DNA of 29,977 bases, from NCBI GenBank assembly GCA_025765615.1, contig JAIVFJ010000507.1, positions 1 through 29,977 of the forward strand, read 5' to 3'. A program made the translations under genes and the position numbers. The notes beneath the pieces were generated by a model, which saw only the letters and a list, made by a program, of their open reading frames with translations, was not told the DNA's origin and did not search any database. How positions within the stretch are numbered: the stretch's first letter is position 1; each line of letters opens with the position of its first letter. This DNA is from Zopfochytrium polystomum. Taxonomy: Eukaryota > Chytridiomycota > Chytridiomycetes > Chytridiales > Chytridiaceae. Of the stretch, positions 1 to 9,657 are shown piece after piece.

Positions 1-479
1 GAGAAGGCGAGGGAAAAAAAAAATTTGTCTTGTCTTCACCTCATGGGTTTGGGCCAAGGGGCGTTGTGAAGGGCGTTACGGTAGTGTCAAGCGTCGAAGG
101 GAGAAAGAAGGGAAGATTCACTTCCAAGGTTTCCTGAGCGAACAAGATAGGAGGAGGAGCTGTGGGAGCCGTAGTTTCAGTTTCAAGATCCTCCAGCGTC
201 TGAGTTATGATGGGCGTTGGTCTGAGCGCAACAGGCAATCTGGTGCAATCACGATCGAGTAGGAGAGTTGACGAGGGTCAGATCAAGGTCAACGGCAAAC
301 AAAAGCGGGTGGACATTGAGAGATATGTGGCGGGATCGGGTTGGATCCACGAAAGGAGGTGGTAATGCGAGAGGACACCAACCGGCGGCAGAGAGAGAGT
401 GGATCTTGCTGGTGCAACACAAAATCAATTTTTCCAATGATTTTCCAATGAATTTTTATTCAAAAAAGCAAAATACAAC
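1..479. other. Left edge, no gene assigned
   Basis: I see no convincing coding segment here. Open frames on both strands are short, start with non-ATG codons and have no recognisable similarity. The right part (from about 425) may hold the degenerate 3' end of the minus-strand recombinase pseudogene, because its last readable frame runs toward it. Confidence 0.5.
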
Positions 480-3400
480 ATTGAATCATGTCCTCTCAAA
501 ATCCACACGCTGCCCGCTTTCCGCTGCCTTCTCGTCGCTCGCTTCTCTTTGTCACACGTCTCCTTCTCGCCTGAACAACACAGCAACTTGAACTCAGAAT
601 GGGAGAAGTTCCCATTCGCCTCACCCTTGGATCCCCACTTTTGAACAAACTCCGCTGTGTATTGTCCTGGAAGTGATGTTTGAGGCACTTGAAAATGGGT
701 ATCACCTCGTTTCGCACAGAAGTGCGTACGGAGTCAATCAGTTCAGAAAGATCTGTTGGCAGTTGATCATACAGGCTCTGTATCAGCGCGAGTTTCTCAG
801 ACCCTGTCTTCGCCTTCGACAGTCCCGATCTGCCAGGCAGATCGCAAACCACCCCCACGTTTCCGCTTCCTTGTCGGAACTGAATCTGGTACAAAGGGCG
901 GGACCGCAACAGAGATTGGGAAGTTGAGCGGGATCGCGACTGAAGGAGGTATCACTAAAGAACAAGATGCTTGGGCTGTGTTGTTTCCAACGGCAAGCAT
1001 TCTCAAAGACTGAGAGTCCTGAGCAGTCCGGCCTGAAAGACGAGGATGAGAGGGAGCGGGTAATTCCATCTAGTTGGGCATTGCTTGAAGTGAGCGAATC
1101 CATCATTGGCCCTGCTGCAACAGCTGTCACACCAACAGACTCCATCCCTTCCACAACTGACGTAGGTGCCACTGCTGTCATAATCGTACCCGCTTCTCTT
1201 ATTGCGATTGGTGCTTGCGCTGGTTGCGACGTCAAGATAGATGGCGCTGGTGACAAAGCACTTCGAGCTTGAATGATTGCTCGTTGTAGTAGTGCCTGCC
1301 AGTCTCTTTGCGGTTTCTGGGGCAAGTTTTGCCAACTCCCGCGTGATCTCGTCACCAACTGAACTAGGCTGCTGGTAATTTAATGCAGATTCGAGACAGT
1401 AAAGAATGCTCCGGTGCGGGTTGTTCAGGCTGATGCAGCAAAGCTCTACAAAAAATAATAGGCTGCGGCAGAGAGATCCTGGTCGAAAGGGCGGCGTGCG
1501 TTGCTCGTGGGACCACGTTGGTATCCATTTCGATTTGGAATGCCATGTTGCAACCAGCGATCGCGTGTCCTCTCCTGTTCTTTGGACAGTTCGAGAAGAA
1601 AGCTGCGTCCTGCTTGTATTTCTTGCGTCAATGTACGATTTATGGCGAGCGCAGTGCATGATTTCCGCTTCGCTGCGCCTCCCCAAATTGCAAGAACATA
1701 GCCAGTCTTTCGGATTGAGTGGCTGCCAAATTTTCCTTCTCGCTTGATGACTTCAGCACAAGGGTTTTTGAAGTAATCCTGAAATGAGCTGTACGTTAAA
1801 CAATCCTTTTCGGAGCAAGTGCGACCCGCGATCACTACGCCTCAGGAATTCGGCCGAGGGAAAAAGGTGGCCGCTTTTGAGCCCTGACATGTGAATGTAT
1901 AGTAATAGATGCCGAACAGGACATAGAGAGGGATTTTCGTGGTCAGCCCAGAGATGAGATGGACAGGCTGATGGTCCTTTTTTCCCTTCACTTTGATGCA
2001 AAGACCCTCTATAAAATTGTCCTGAAATATAGTCAGGTCCCAATTGATGCAGTTGTAGTCGAGTTCCGAGCTAAACTGAAGATCAAGTAATTCTGCGCTC
2101 CGTAGAAACAGCTTTGCGCCAATGAGAACCATTGTCCATATCATAAGCTCCCATAGACTATTCCCACTCAATAGCCGTCGCCGAACGTCGAGTAATTCCC
2201 ATGGTGTTAGGCCAGTGTCACCTTCAGCCACATAGGTTGCTGCAGCGTCTGAACTGTTGTGAGAGCATCTCGAACGGTGGAGCAATGCAGTGGGTTTCCC
2301 ATACGATAAAGCATAGGTCGAAATCGGTGAGCGTGGCAACCTGTGCTGGCGGCAGTCGTACTTGGCTCATGCTGGTGCACCGCTGGCAGTTCTGGTTCTT
2401 GCGTTGGTGGAGTTTCCAAGGCCTTGCACCGTGGGCAGTCTTCAAGAAATGGACCACCTTGATTGCGAGATCTGTGAATGCCGCTTATGACTGACACAAA
2501 GAGTTTGCTGACATTGGGTCGTTCCAACCACCCTGGCACATAATTGGTTGGCCGTGAACGACGTCCACGATAGCTGTGCCGGCAGGGTCGAGGAGAGGAG
2601 TGTTTGGCGGAGATCTCTTGTATGTGATGAATGATGCTATAGTTTCAGGCTGCATTGATGGGCAGATAGGTGTCGGAGGCGATGCCAAAAGCATTAATAA
2701 ACTCTCATGGTCGCCGATAAGAGCGCAAAAGTGTTGAAATCCTAAAAAACAAGGATCATTCGTCGCGTGCTCATCCATGCATCTCGCCACCTCAACAACA
2801 CAGCCATCCTTCAACAGAGCGGGGGCTTGTCACAGTCTCTCCCAAAAAAAAACAAAAACAAAAATTTCTTAAAAAAAAAACTTGATCTCCTTACCTTTCA
2901 TGTGCTTCCGATAGTTGCGAAGAGTATTTAAGGAGACGTCTTTTTGCCCGTGAAAGGGAACTTTCTTCGCGCCAGGTTCTAGCTGCAACCGCTTTAGTGC
3001 TTCTAAGATGCCTCCCTCCATCAGAGCTTCATATTCCGGCTTAATTCGAAAAGGATCTTTCGTGCCTGAAGAGTGCTTAGTTTTGGTGGTTTTAGGAATT
3101 CTCGATGAACTTGCAGCGGTTGCTTTGGATTGGCTCCCTTCCCCCAAGGCTTGCTGTCAGAGCACCAATATGCGAGCTCCTCGCAACAGAGTTTGAAGAG
3201 TTCGGAGTGGGCGTGTTCAACCTGTGCAAATCTGTAGTAGCTGGTGCTGCAGAACTGAGGCTTGCTACACACGACTTGAGGTGCTTCTACAATCAATTCA
3301 GAAGCGACTGTCACGTTTGTGGCTGCGGTCACCGATGGCACGTTGTCTAGTGTTGCTGTGAATAAATTCTTGTTGATGCGGAAATGACGTTGTTGAATCA

Positions 3401-3679
3401 ACTCACTTCATTCAGAGTGCCATCGTAATCGCCGTCGTCATCCAAATCTTCAGCAAAGTAATCTCCGAAGTCGTCATGTTCATCCTCGGAGTACCCATCG
3501 TCCTTGGTTGCAGAGTTTGTGGTTCTCACATCGACGCGTTGCATTCGCCTTTTCGGACTTCGAACTCCGACAAAGGTGGTCGTTCTGGTGGTGACAAGGA
3601 ATTGAATGGATGACAAGGAAGGAATGGCGAGGAAGGGGCGAGGAGAGACGAGGTAACCCTTGTCAATTAGTGATGACAA
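480..3679 (-). pseudogene. Decayed Crypton-like tyrosine recombinase
   Basis: A tyrosine recombinase would cut and rejoin DNA to move a Crypton-type element. Readable blocks run in order down the minus strand: an acidic N-terminus (3418-3679), a basic Ser/Thr-rich linker and helical region (2895-3147), the block NTPLLDPAGTAIVDV, the ISGIHRSRNQGGP block, the first catalytic Arg in LRSAELLDL (about 2085-2110), a Lys in KVKGKKDH, the CPVRHLLLYIHMSG block, the HxxR box HSIRKTGY (about 1703-1726), and the ARHK block with nearby Tyr residues (about 1620-1660). A C-terminal block with FKCLKHHF follows near 690. An intron at 2826-2894 (GTAAGG...CAAG) joins two exons in frame, and a GTGAGT donor lies at 3416. 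Adjacent blocks lie in different frames, needing at least six single-base shifts, with stops near 2480 and 1839. The blocks are seen directly, the family is recognised from memory, and decay is inferred. No terminal repeats were found, as expected for Cryptons. Confidence 0.83.
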
Positions 3680-3748
3680 ATCCTCGCCAAATTTGTCAGC
3701 CTCAAACTCCTACGACAAAAGAGGAAATCGGGCGAGCGAGAGAGAGAC

Positions 3749-3752
<4 letters not shown>

Positions 3753-3802
<50 letters not shown>
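3753..3802 (+). repeat. (AG)25 microsatellite upstream of 7TM copy 1
   Basis: A pure AG run of 50 bp is followed by an imperfect AG stretch and a short (GT)n run to about 3829. It lies about 215 bp before the start codon of the intact seven-transmembrane gene. A closely similar run precedes the damaged second copy. It may belong to the promoter or 5' leader; that role is inference. Confidence 0.95.
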
Positions 3803-3811
<9 letters not shown>

Positions 3812-4017
3812 GGAGAGAGTGTGTGTGTGCCTGTGCGTGGGCAACTCCGATTCTTGTTTGAACGAACCGCCGGCGCCCGGCCCAGGCTCCTCTCCTCGCT
3901 CATAGTAGTAGTAGTCATCCTCATTGCCACCATCGTCCGTAGTCGCCCATCACACAGTCAATTCATCGATACCCGCGTACTGCGTACATCGCACAACCCT
4001 CCCGGCTACCAAAACGA

Positions 4018-5727
4018 ATGGGCGGCGGCAACCTCCTCCCTGCCGCCGCCGGCCAGCAACCGGTGCTCGAGTACACCTCGCGCGACTGGCTCGACTTCCG
4101 CGTCTCGCTCTCCGGCGACTCGCCCGACCGCGCCGTCCTGCGCGCCATGCACTCGGCCCTGCTCTACGCCTCCCCGCCCCTCATCGGTGCGTAGTTGCGC
4201 ACCGGCACCCCTCTCACCAAACACTCACCACCCCCCCCCCCCCCCCCCCCCCCCCCCGTTTTCAAACGCACAGTCTACGCCGGCTACGTGTGCTGGCTCA
4301 AAGTCGTCCAGCCGCGCTCGTGGCCCTTCCGGCGTGTCGACGGGCGGCTGACGCCGCGCGCAAACGAGCTGGCCGTGGTCGCCGTGCTCGTGTTCCTCGT
4401 CCGTAAGTCCAACTCCTACCGCACCTCGCAGCCGACCTCAATTCCCCCCAACAAAAACAACACCCCACACACAGTCCGCTGGCTGCACATGTTCATCCTC
4501 CTCTTCGACGTGCTCCCCACAAGCTTCGCTTTGCGCGAGCTCTCCAACGACATCCCGTTCGCCGTGCTCTCGTTCCTGTCGTCCGCCTTCGCCGCAAGCC
4601 TCGCACTGCAATCGCACCACCCGGCGGACTCCGCGGGACCGCCGCCGCCGCGGCCGCCGTCGGGGATCGCGTGGTGGTACACGGGTGAGTAGAGCAGAGT
4701 CCCCTCTTCCATTCCAACTCAAACTGCACACCAACTCTCCAGTCTCGACCGTCCTCGCACTCACGGGCCCCCTCCTCGCGCTCGCCACCGGGCTCGCGAT
4801 GGACCGCTTTCGCAACGCGCCGCTCGCGGCGCTGCTGGTGCAAGCGCACTTTGCGTACTGGACCGCGGCCGCGGTCGTCAACATCTCGCTGGTCGCGGTG
4901 CACGGGCGGCGGCTGCGGCACCAAATCCGGAGCAGTCTGGCGGCGGCGGCGGCGGTGCCGGCGGGGTCGTCTGCGGCGGGGTCGGACACGGCGGCGACGC
5001 AGGCGTTGCGGCTGTCTGCGCGGTGGGTGGACACGGTGCTTGCGCTGCACAACGGGGCGGGGTGCGGGGCGATGGTGACGATGTTTGCGTACGCGTGTGG
5101 TGAGTTTTTTCGTTTTCATGCGTTTCCAGCGACTGACGCCTTGTTTTCCAACAAAAAAAAAAAAAGCCCGTACGTACATCCACTCGAACCGGTACTCATC
5201 CTACGCGCTCTGCGGGGTGTGGCTGTACTGCATGCCGGTCGCGGCGGCCGTATTTTACGTCGCCACGCACATCAGGCAAGCGAAACCCGTTCTCACCGTT
5301 CTCACAAACCATTCTTAACTCCCTCCGCCCCCTACCCTTCCTCCACAGCCACCGCAAAAGCATCCGAATCGAGCGGACCTTCCGCCACTCGGTCGTCGTC
5401 GGCGGCGGGCCGCCGCGGTCCTCCTTCGACCGTCTTCGACCGGCTGGCTGTAGCAGCGAGCTCTCTGCCGCGACGGCGTCCTCGGCCTCGTCGTTTTCGT
5501 CGTCGTCGTCGCCGTCGTCCGGCGTGGGTCTCGCAAGGAAGGAACGCGGGCAGCACAGGCAGCAGCAGCAGGAAGCGCGACCGCCGACTGCAGCGGCGGC
5601 TGTGGCGCCCGCGGCGGCGCTGGCGGTGCAGACGACGGGCGCGGCGGGCTCGGCGGGGCGGTTCCGGTACCCGCCGTTGGCGAGCGCGACGTGGCGGGCG
5701 GTGGTCGCGGAGGAACCGGCGTCGTAG
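4018..5727 (+). CDS. Seven-transmembrane protein, intact copy (six exons)
   Basis: Six exons (4018-4186, 4274-4402, 4475-4684, 4743-5099, 5167-5275, 5349-5727) join in one frame to give 450 residues. Introns are 4187-4273, 4403-4474, 4685-4742, 5100-5166 and 5276-5348; the last has a GC donor (AG/GCAAGC), the others GT. Hydrophobic segments near residues 45-65, 88-110, 126-145, 168-188, 197-222, 264-288 and 300-323 predict seven membrane passes. An extramembrane N-terminus carries LEYTSRDWLDFRVSLS, and a low-complexity Ser/Gln/Ala-rich tail follows from about residue 340. The topology would suit a G-protein-coupled-receptor-like protein, but I see no family-defining motif and do not assign a ligand. 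The ATG at 4018 is the first in frame after the leader. The damaged paralogue downstream confirms the exon limits, because conserved blocks fall at the same junctions. Confidence 0.8.
4231..4257 (+). repeat. (C)27 homopolymer inside intron 1
   Basis: An uninterrupted run of 27 cytosines lies 16 bp before the 3' splice site of intron 1 of the seven-transmembrane gene, in the place of a polypyrimidine tract. Its exact length is uncertain, since such runs are error-prone in sequencing. Confidence 0.9.
5276..5348 (+). other. GC-AG intron (intron 5 of 7TM copy 1)
   Basis: The intron begins GCAAGC after ATCAG and ends CTCCACAG. Removing it restores one frame from the last membrane segment into the tail (THISHRKSIRIERTF). 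Without removal the frame meets stops. The damaged second copy has no intron here: its THIIKHVSIG segment continues directly at the equivalent point near 7258-7290. Confidence 0.75.
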
Positions 5728-6071
5728 ACGTCGTCTGGTTGTCTGTTGTCGTTTGCGGGTGGGTGTGGGTAGTCACTCTCAATAATTTCGTTTAGGCTCT
5801 GTCGTGGGAGGGTCAGAGGCGGGGATGGTAGATTGCGCAGCGGACATAGACGACAAGAACGTTGGTAGATAATATAGAGTAATCAGTTGGGAACAAACAT
5901 AATGAGGGGGTTAAAAAAAGCAGGTACACCGCCTGACAGAGTCAATTTGTTCTTGCGACAACACACCGCGCAAAAATGTTCCCACACGTTCTCCCTTTTT
6001 AAGGAACAGCCGCTTGCATGTAAAAACAATCTTTTGCGACACCAAGTCTGCGCCCGGTCGAGGTCGGAGGC

Positions 6072-6075
<4 letters not shown>
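5728..6075. other. Spacer between the two 7TM copies
   Basis: No coding segment is assigned. Frames through it merge into the following AG repeat and show no similarity to copy 1. It should hold the 3' end of copy 1; no AATAAA is obvious. Confidence 0.5.

Positions 6076-6127
<52 letters not shown>
6076..6127 (+). repeat. (AG)26 microsatellite upstream of 7TM copy 2
   Basis: A 52 bp AG run lies almost directly against the first readable codons of the damaged second copy, where copy 1 has about 215 bp of leader. Expansion or deletion at this repeat may have removed the original leader and start codon. Confidence 0.95.
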
Positions 6128-6130
<3 letters not shown>

Positions 6131-7416
6131 CATCAGGAAACTTTTGGCGCCGCCGCCTGCAGCCCTCGAGTACTCGTCGACGAGTTGGCTCGACTTCCGC
6201 GTCTCGCTGGGCTGCATCGGTGGCGGCGGCTTCTTGGCGGACCGGCCCGTGCTGCGCTCCATGCACTTTGCGCTCCTCGCCGCGACCGCCCCCGCATACG
6301 TGGGCCCTCCGTGCCTGCCGTTCTCGAAACGAATTTTTCACTCCTCCCCTCAGATCGAAACAACGAAGAAGAAAAAAAAAAGTCTACGCCGCCCACACGA
6401 TCTGGCTCGGCGTCGTCGCGGCGCGGTCGGGGCCGTTCCGGCTCGTCCTGCCCCGCGACAGCGAGCTCGCCGTCGGCGCCAAGCTCTTTTTCCTCGTGTG
6501 TCAGTTTTTCGTGCAAAAAACCTCTTTCGCTGGTCGACGCTCACCACACCACTCATCCTAAAACGACTTAGTCCGCTCAACTCACGTCCAGCTTCCTCCT
6601 CAACCTCATCCCCGGCATCTTTACCTTCCGCGAGTTCTCGCATGACCTGCCGTTTGCGGCGCTCTCGTTCCTGTCGTCAATGTTTGCAATCAGCCTGACT
6701 CTTCCCGCTCGCGGCCGTCGAAGAACCCGCCCCGAACGCAGACATTGGTGAGAAATGCGCCATCCCCGGCTTCACGTCATTGAAGGAAAACACATTCTTA
6801 ATCTTTCCCAAACAACACAAGGCGCGACCGTCCTCACCGCCACCGGGCCTTCCCTCGCAATCGCAACCGGGGTCGCCACCGACACCAGTCGACCCCACCT
6901 CGTCGCACTCCTCGTGCAAGCGCCTCCGCCGCGGTCGTTCACATTGTCGTAGTCGCGGTGAGCGTGCGGCGTCTGCGTCGGGTGCGTCTTTGGTTGGCGA
7001 GAGTGCAGCGGCGAGGCGGCGACGGTGCAGGCGCTGAGTCGGTCAGCGCGGTGGGTCGAAGTCGGAGTGGTGTTGCATAGCACGCATTTTGACGATGGTG
7101 ACGATGCTGGCGAACGAATGTGGTGAGTTCTTGGTTTTATTATTTTCCCGGACTGGGCTGCAAAAAAAAAAGCCCGCACGTTCATTCACTCCCACCTTGT
7201 GCGCCATCTGGCCATACGGCATGCTGCTCGCCGCCGCCGTCTTTTCCGCCGCTACCCACATCATCAAGCACGTCTCAATCGGCTCGCGCGGAACTCGCAT
7301 CATGCGCTCAACTGCCAATCCCCGAAGGCGGCGGGTCGTCATCGTACTCGTTTGATCGCGTCGCTGCTGTCGCGCCACCCACCGGCTCCCGTAGAGTCGG
7401 CGGGCGCAGGGGATGA
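6131..7416 (+). pseudogene. Seven-transmembrane protein, decayed tandem copy
   Basis: This is a paralogue of the upstream intact gene, with the same blocks in order: LEYSSTSWLDFRVSL (6169-6210; copy 1 has LEYTSRDWLDFRVSL), VLRSMHFALL, VYAAHTIWLGVV (6383-6420), SELAVGAKLFFLV, TFREFSHDLPFAALSFLS (6621-6675), VLTATGPSLAIATGVA (about 6830-6880), LVALLVQA, MVTMLANEC (7098-7125), MLLAAAVFSAATHI, and a tail SSSYSFDRV. No ATG precedes the first block, the intron 1 donor is lost, and the frame changes near 6590, 6930, 7195 and 7320. Introns matching copy 1 introns 2 and 4 still look usable (GTCAGT...TTAG, GTGAGT...AAAG), whereas the GC-AG intron is absent. It is a duplicate that lost function; whether it is transcribed cannot be told. 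Confidence 0.88.
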
Positions 7417-7682
7417 GGGTGTCTGAATCGTTTTTCTTAATTACCTTTTTTCGGCCTTTGCAGAGGGACACGTGCCGTCCCTCTTCATTACCCGGCGAGG
7501 GAAATGTTCTCACGGAATATGTACAGTACCATATGTTAAATCCCAACCCTTGCATATGCGTGGTAGAACAAACAAGAACTCGATGAATAAATAAATATTC
7601 TTTGCAGCTCTTTCGCAGTGTACGAAAAAAACAACTGGATGCCTCTTTTGTATGCACACAAAGACGTAGAAACAGCCAACCC

Positions 7683-7735
<53 letters not shown>

Positions 7736-8099
7736 ACACAAACACACCCCTTGCGCCTTTGCTTCGGGCGACGCGGGCGGGCGGATAACTTTTATTCCAC
7801 TTTGGCGAACAGACCGTTCGGGGGAAATTTCGTAACCGGGGAGGGGTAACGAGACACATTGTGGGCGGCTGAGGCAGCCCTTGCGGATTTCAGAGATGGT
7901 GGTGCAGAGAGAGAGAGAGTGCGAGAGAGAGAGAGGGAAGAAGAGAGAAGTGAGACAGGTGCAGCGTGTGACAGCTAGAAACAGCGCGAGGGCTAAGCAC
8001 CGGAACGCGGGCTGAGCGCTTTCGGGATACCCTAAAAAGGTTAAAAAAAGAAGAACAAGAGGGCGAAAGGGAAGCAACGCGCAGACACAACCCGAGACA
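7417..8099. other. Intergenic region with AC and GA repeats
   Basis: No gene is seen. It holds an (AC)n microsatellite (about 7684-7740, interrupted once) and imperfect GA runs (about 7905-7936), then a purine-rich leader into the next start codon. It presumably contains the promoter of the secreted-protein gene. Confidence 0.6.
7684..7740 (+). repeat. (AC)n microsatellite
   Basis: A near-perfect run of about 57 bp of alternating A and C, with a single T interruption near 7731. It has no apparent coding role. Confidence 0.95.
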
Positions 8100-9657
8100 A
8101 TGGCTCCGCCGACCTCCCACGGCCGCGCGCCGGCCACCCTGCTCCTGCTCCTCGTCCTCGCCCTCCTCCTGCAGTCCAACACCGCGTCTGCCGACCCCGG
8201 CCCCAACAACTTCCACCGCTCCTCCAAGGGCGGCGTAGCGAGCGACAAGATCCTCCCAGCTCGCACGGGGCAAAAGAAGGGCGAGACGCACTCGCGGAAC
8301 GCCGGGTGCGTGGTTGGGGAGGTGACGGTGACCAGCTGGTTCCGGCGATACGACCTTTGCGAGGTGGACGTCGGGATTGCGGAGCTGTGCGAGAGGTACG
8401 TGGTCCTGCTCTGCCCCGCGGGAAGGGGATGTGGACTACCGAGACTGAAGGCCTTTTTCTCTCATCGACGACAACTAAGGCGCGACAACCGCGGCGCGTA
8501 CGACCTCGCGTGGGACGCACACAAAAAAGCGGGGTAGGTATCTCGGACCCTTCTGCTGGGAGGCGCATTTTTGCTTTCCTCCTAACCAAAAGCTTCCCAC
8601 AGCTACGACTGCGGCAAGCGCCAAAAGAGCTTTAAAGGCAACGAGCACCGCACGATCTGCGCCAAGCTAGTCGACGGCAAAAAGTACAAGGACCTCGCCG
8701 GGATGTACTCGGCGCTCAGTTGAGTTTTTGTCGGCTCCTTCATACTCCCCGCGCCCCACTCCCCCCCGATGCATTTCTTCTCACACATCCCTCGGTGCAT
8801 CTCACCCCCCTTTAGACTGCGAAAAGATCAAGGCACCACGCGCCGCCGGCAAGCGCCGGAAAGCCCGCTTGCCAAACACCAAGAGCGTCACGGAGCTGTC
8901 TACCGATAAACCGAAAAAGGACGGCCAGGAGGCAACCAAGGAGAAGAAGGTGGGCAAGACAGCGAAAACAGCAGAGGCAGCGACGAAACCGGGCAAGAAA
9001 GCCAAGAAGGGAGGAGACGAGGCAGGAGCGAAGGGGTCGGGGAAGCCGACGAAGCCTGCTGGTGAGGCGGACGGCTCGGTGGCGGCGGAAGCCGGGGCCG
9101 CCAAGGGAAAGGCAAGGAAGGCAGCATCGTCTGAGCCGAAGAAAGGGGCAAAAGACGCGGGCGTCGCCCGGAAGACCAACGACATCGCCACGTCAAAGAA
9201 GCAGTCATCCCAAGGCGCGGCAGGCGGCGCGGCCCCTTCTGCAGACGGACCCGCGGCTGCAGCGGGTGGAGCGGCTGCGGAGACGAAAGGGAGCAAGGGG
9301 GTGTCGGAGGCTGCCGCTGCGGAGGGCAAGAAGGCGAAGAAGGCCGGCGAGGTCGTGGGCGATCCGAGCGGCGGGTCCAAGCCCGGGGAGCCGTCTGCAG
9401 GCGGCGCGGTGCCGGCGTCGCCCGCCGTGCGAGGAGCGGACGTACCGGCTGCGGCTGGAGCGGCGGGGGCTCCGGCGGCCGCGGCTCCGGCAGCCGACGC
9501 GCCGGCAGCGCCGGTCGCCGCGCCTATTGCAGCCGCGGCGGCTCCAGCGCCAGCCGATGCGCCTGCAGCAGCGGCGGCCGTTCCCGCCGCGGCGATCGCA
9601 GCTGCGGTCGTGGAGGCTGCGTCGGCGCCGGCCGGTGCTGCGGTTCCGGCCCAGTGA
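8100..9657 (+). CDS. Secreted Cys-containing protein with Lys-rich and Ala-rich tail
   Basis: Four exons (8100-8395, 8480-8533, 8603-8718, 8816-9657) join in frame into 435 residues. Residues 10-31 form a signal peptide with a Leu-rich core ending near NTASA. The N-terminal domain (about 32-165) has six spaced cysteines, in CVVGEV, DLCEVD, ELCER, YDCGKR, TICAKL and NCEKI, suggesting disulfide bonds. The rest is low complexity: Lys/Ala-rich with KKAKK-type blocks (about 170-330), then Ala/Pro-rich to the end, resembling linker-histone tails or cell-surface stalks. I do not recognise the family. Intron 1 (8396-8479) is 84 bp without an in-frame stop, so retention would simply add 28 residues. 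The start is the first ATG after a purine-rich leader and places the signal peptide correctly. Confidence 0.75.
8396..8479 (+). other. Frame-preserving intron in secreted-protein gene
   Basis: The segment has a strong GTACGT donor and an ACTAAG acceptor. Its length is a multiple of three and it has no in-frame stop, so both spliced and retained transcripts would give full-length proteins. Splicing is favoured because the other exons in this gene follow the same pattern. Confidence 0.55.

Noticed and set aside
3749..4351. Open frame encoding Arg-Glu repeats leading into an Arg/Pro-rich protein
   Set aside because: It is a translation of the (AG)n microsatellite continuing across exon 1 of the 7TM gene in the wrong frame.
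7684..7740. Possible CRISPR-like array from dense short repeats
   Set aside because: These are plain dinucleotide microsatellites without spacers, and the genome is eukaryotic.
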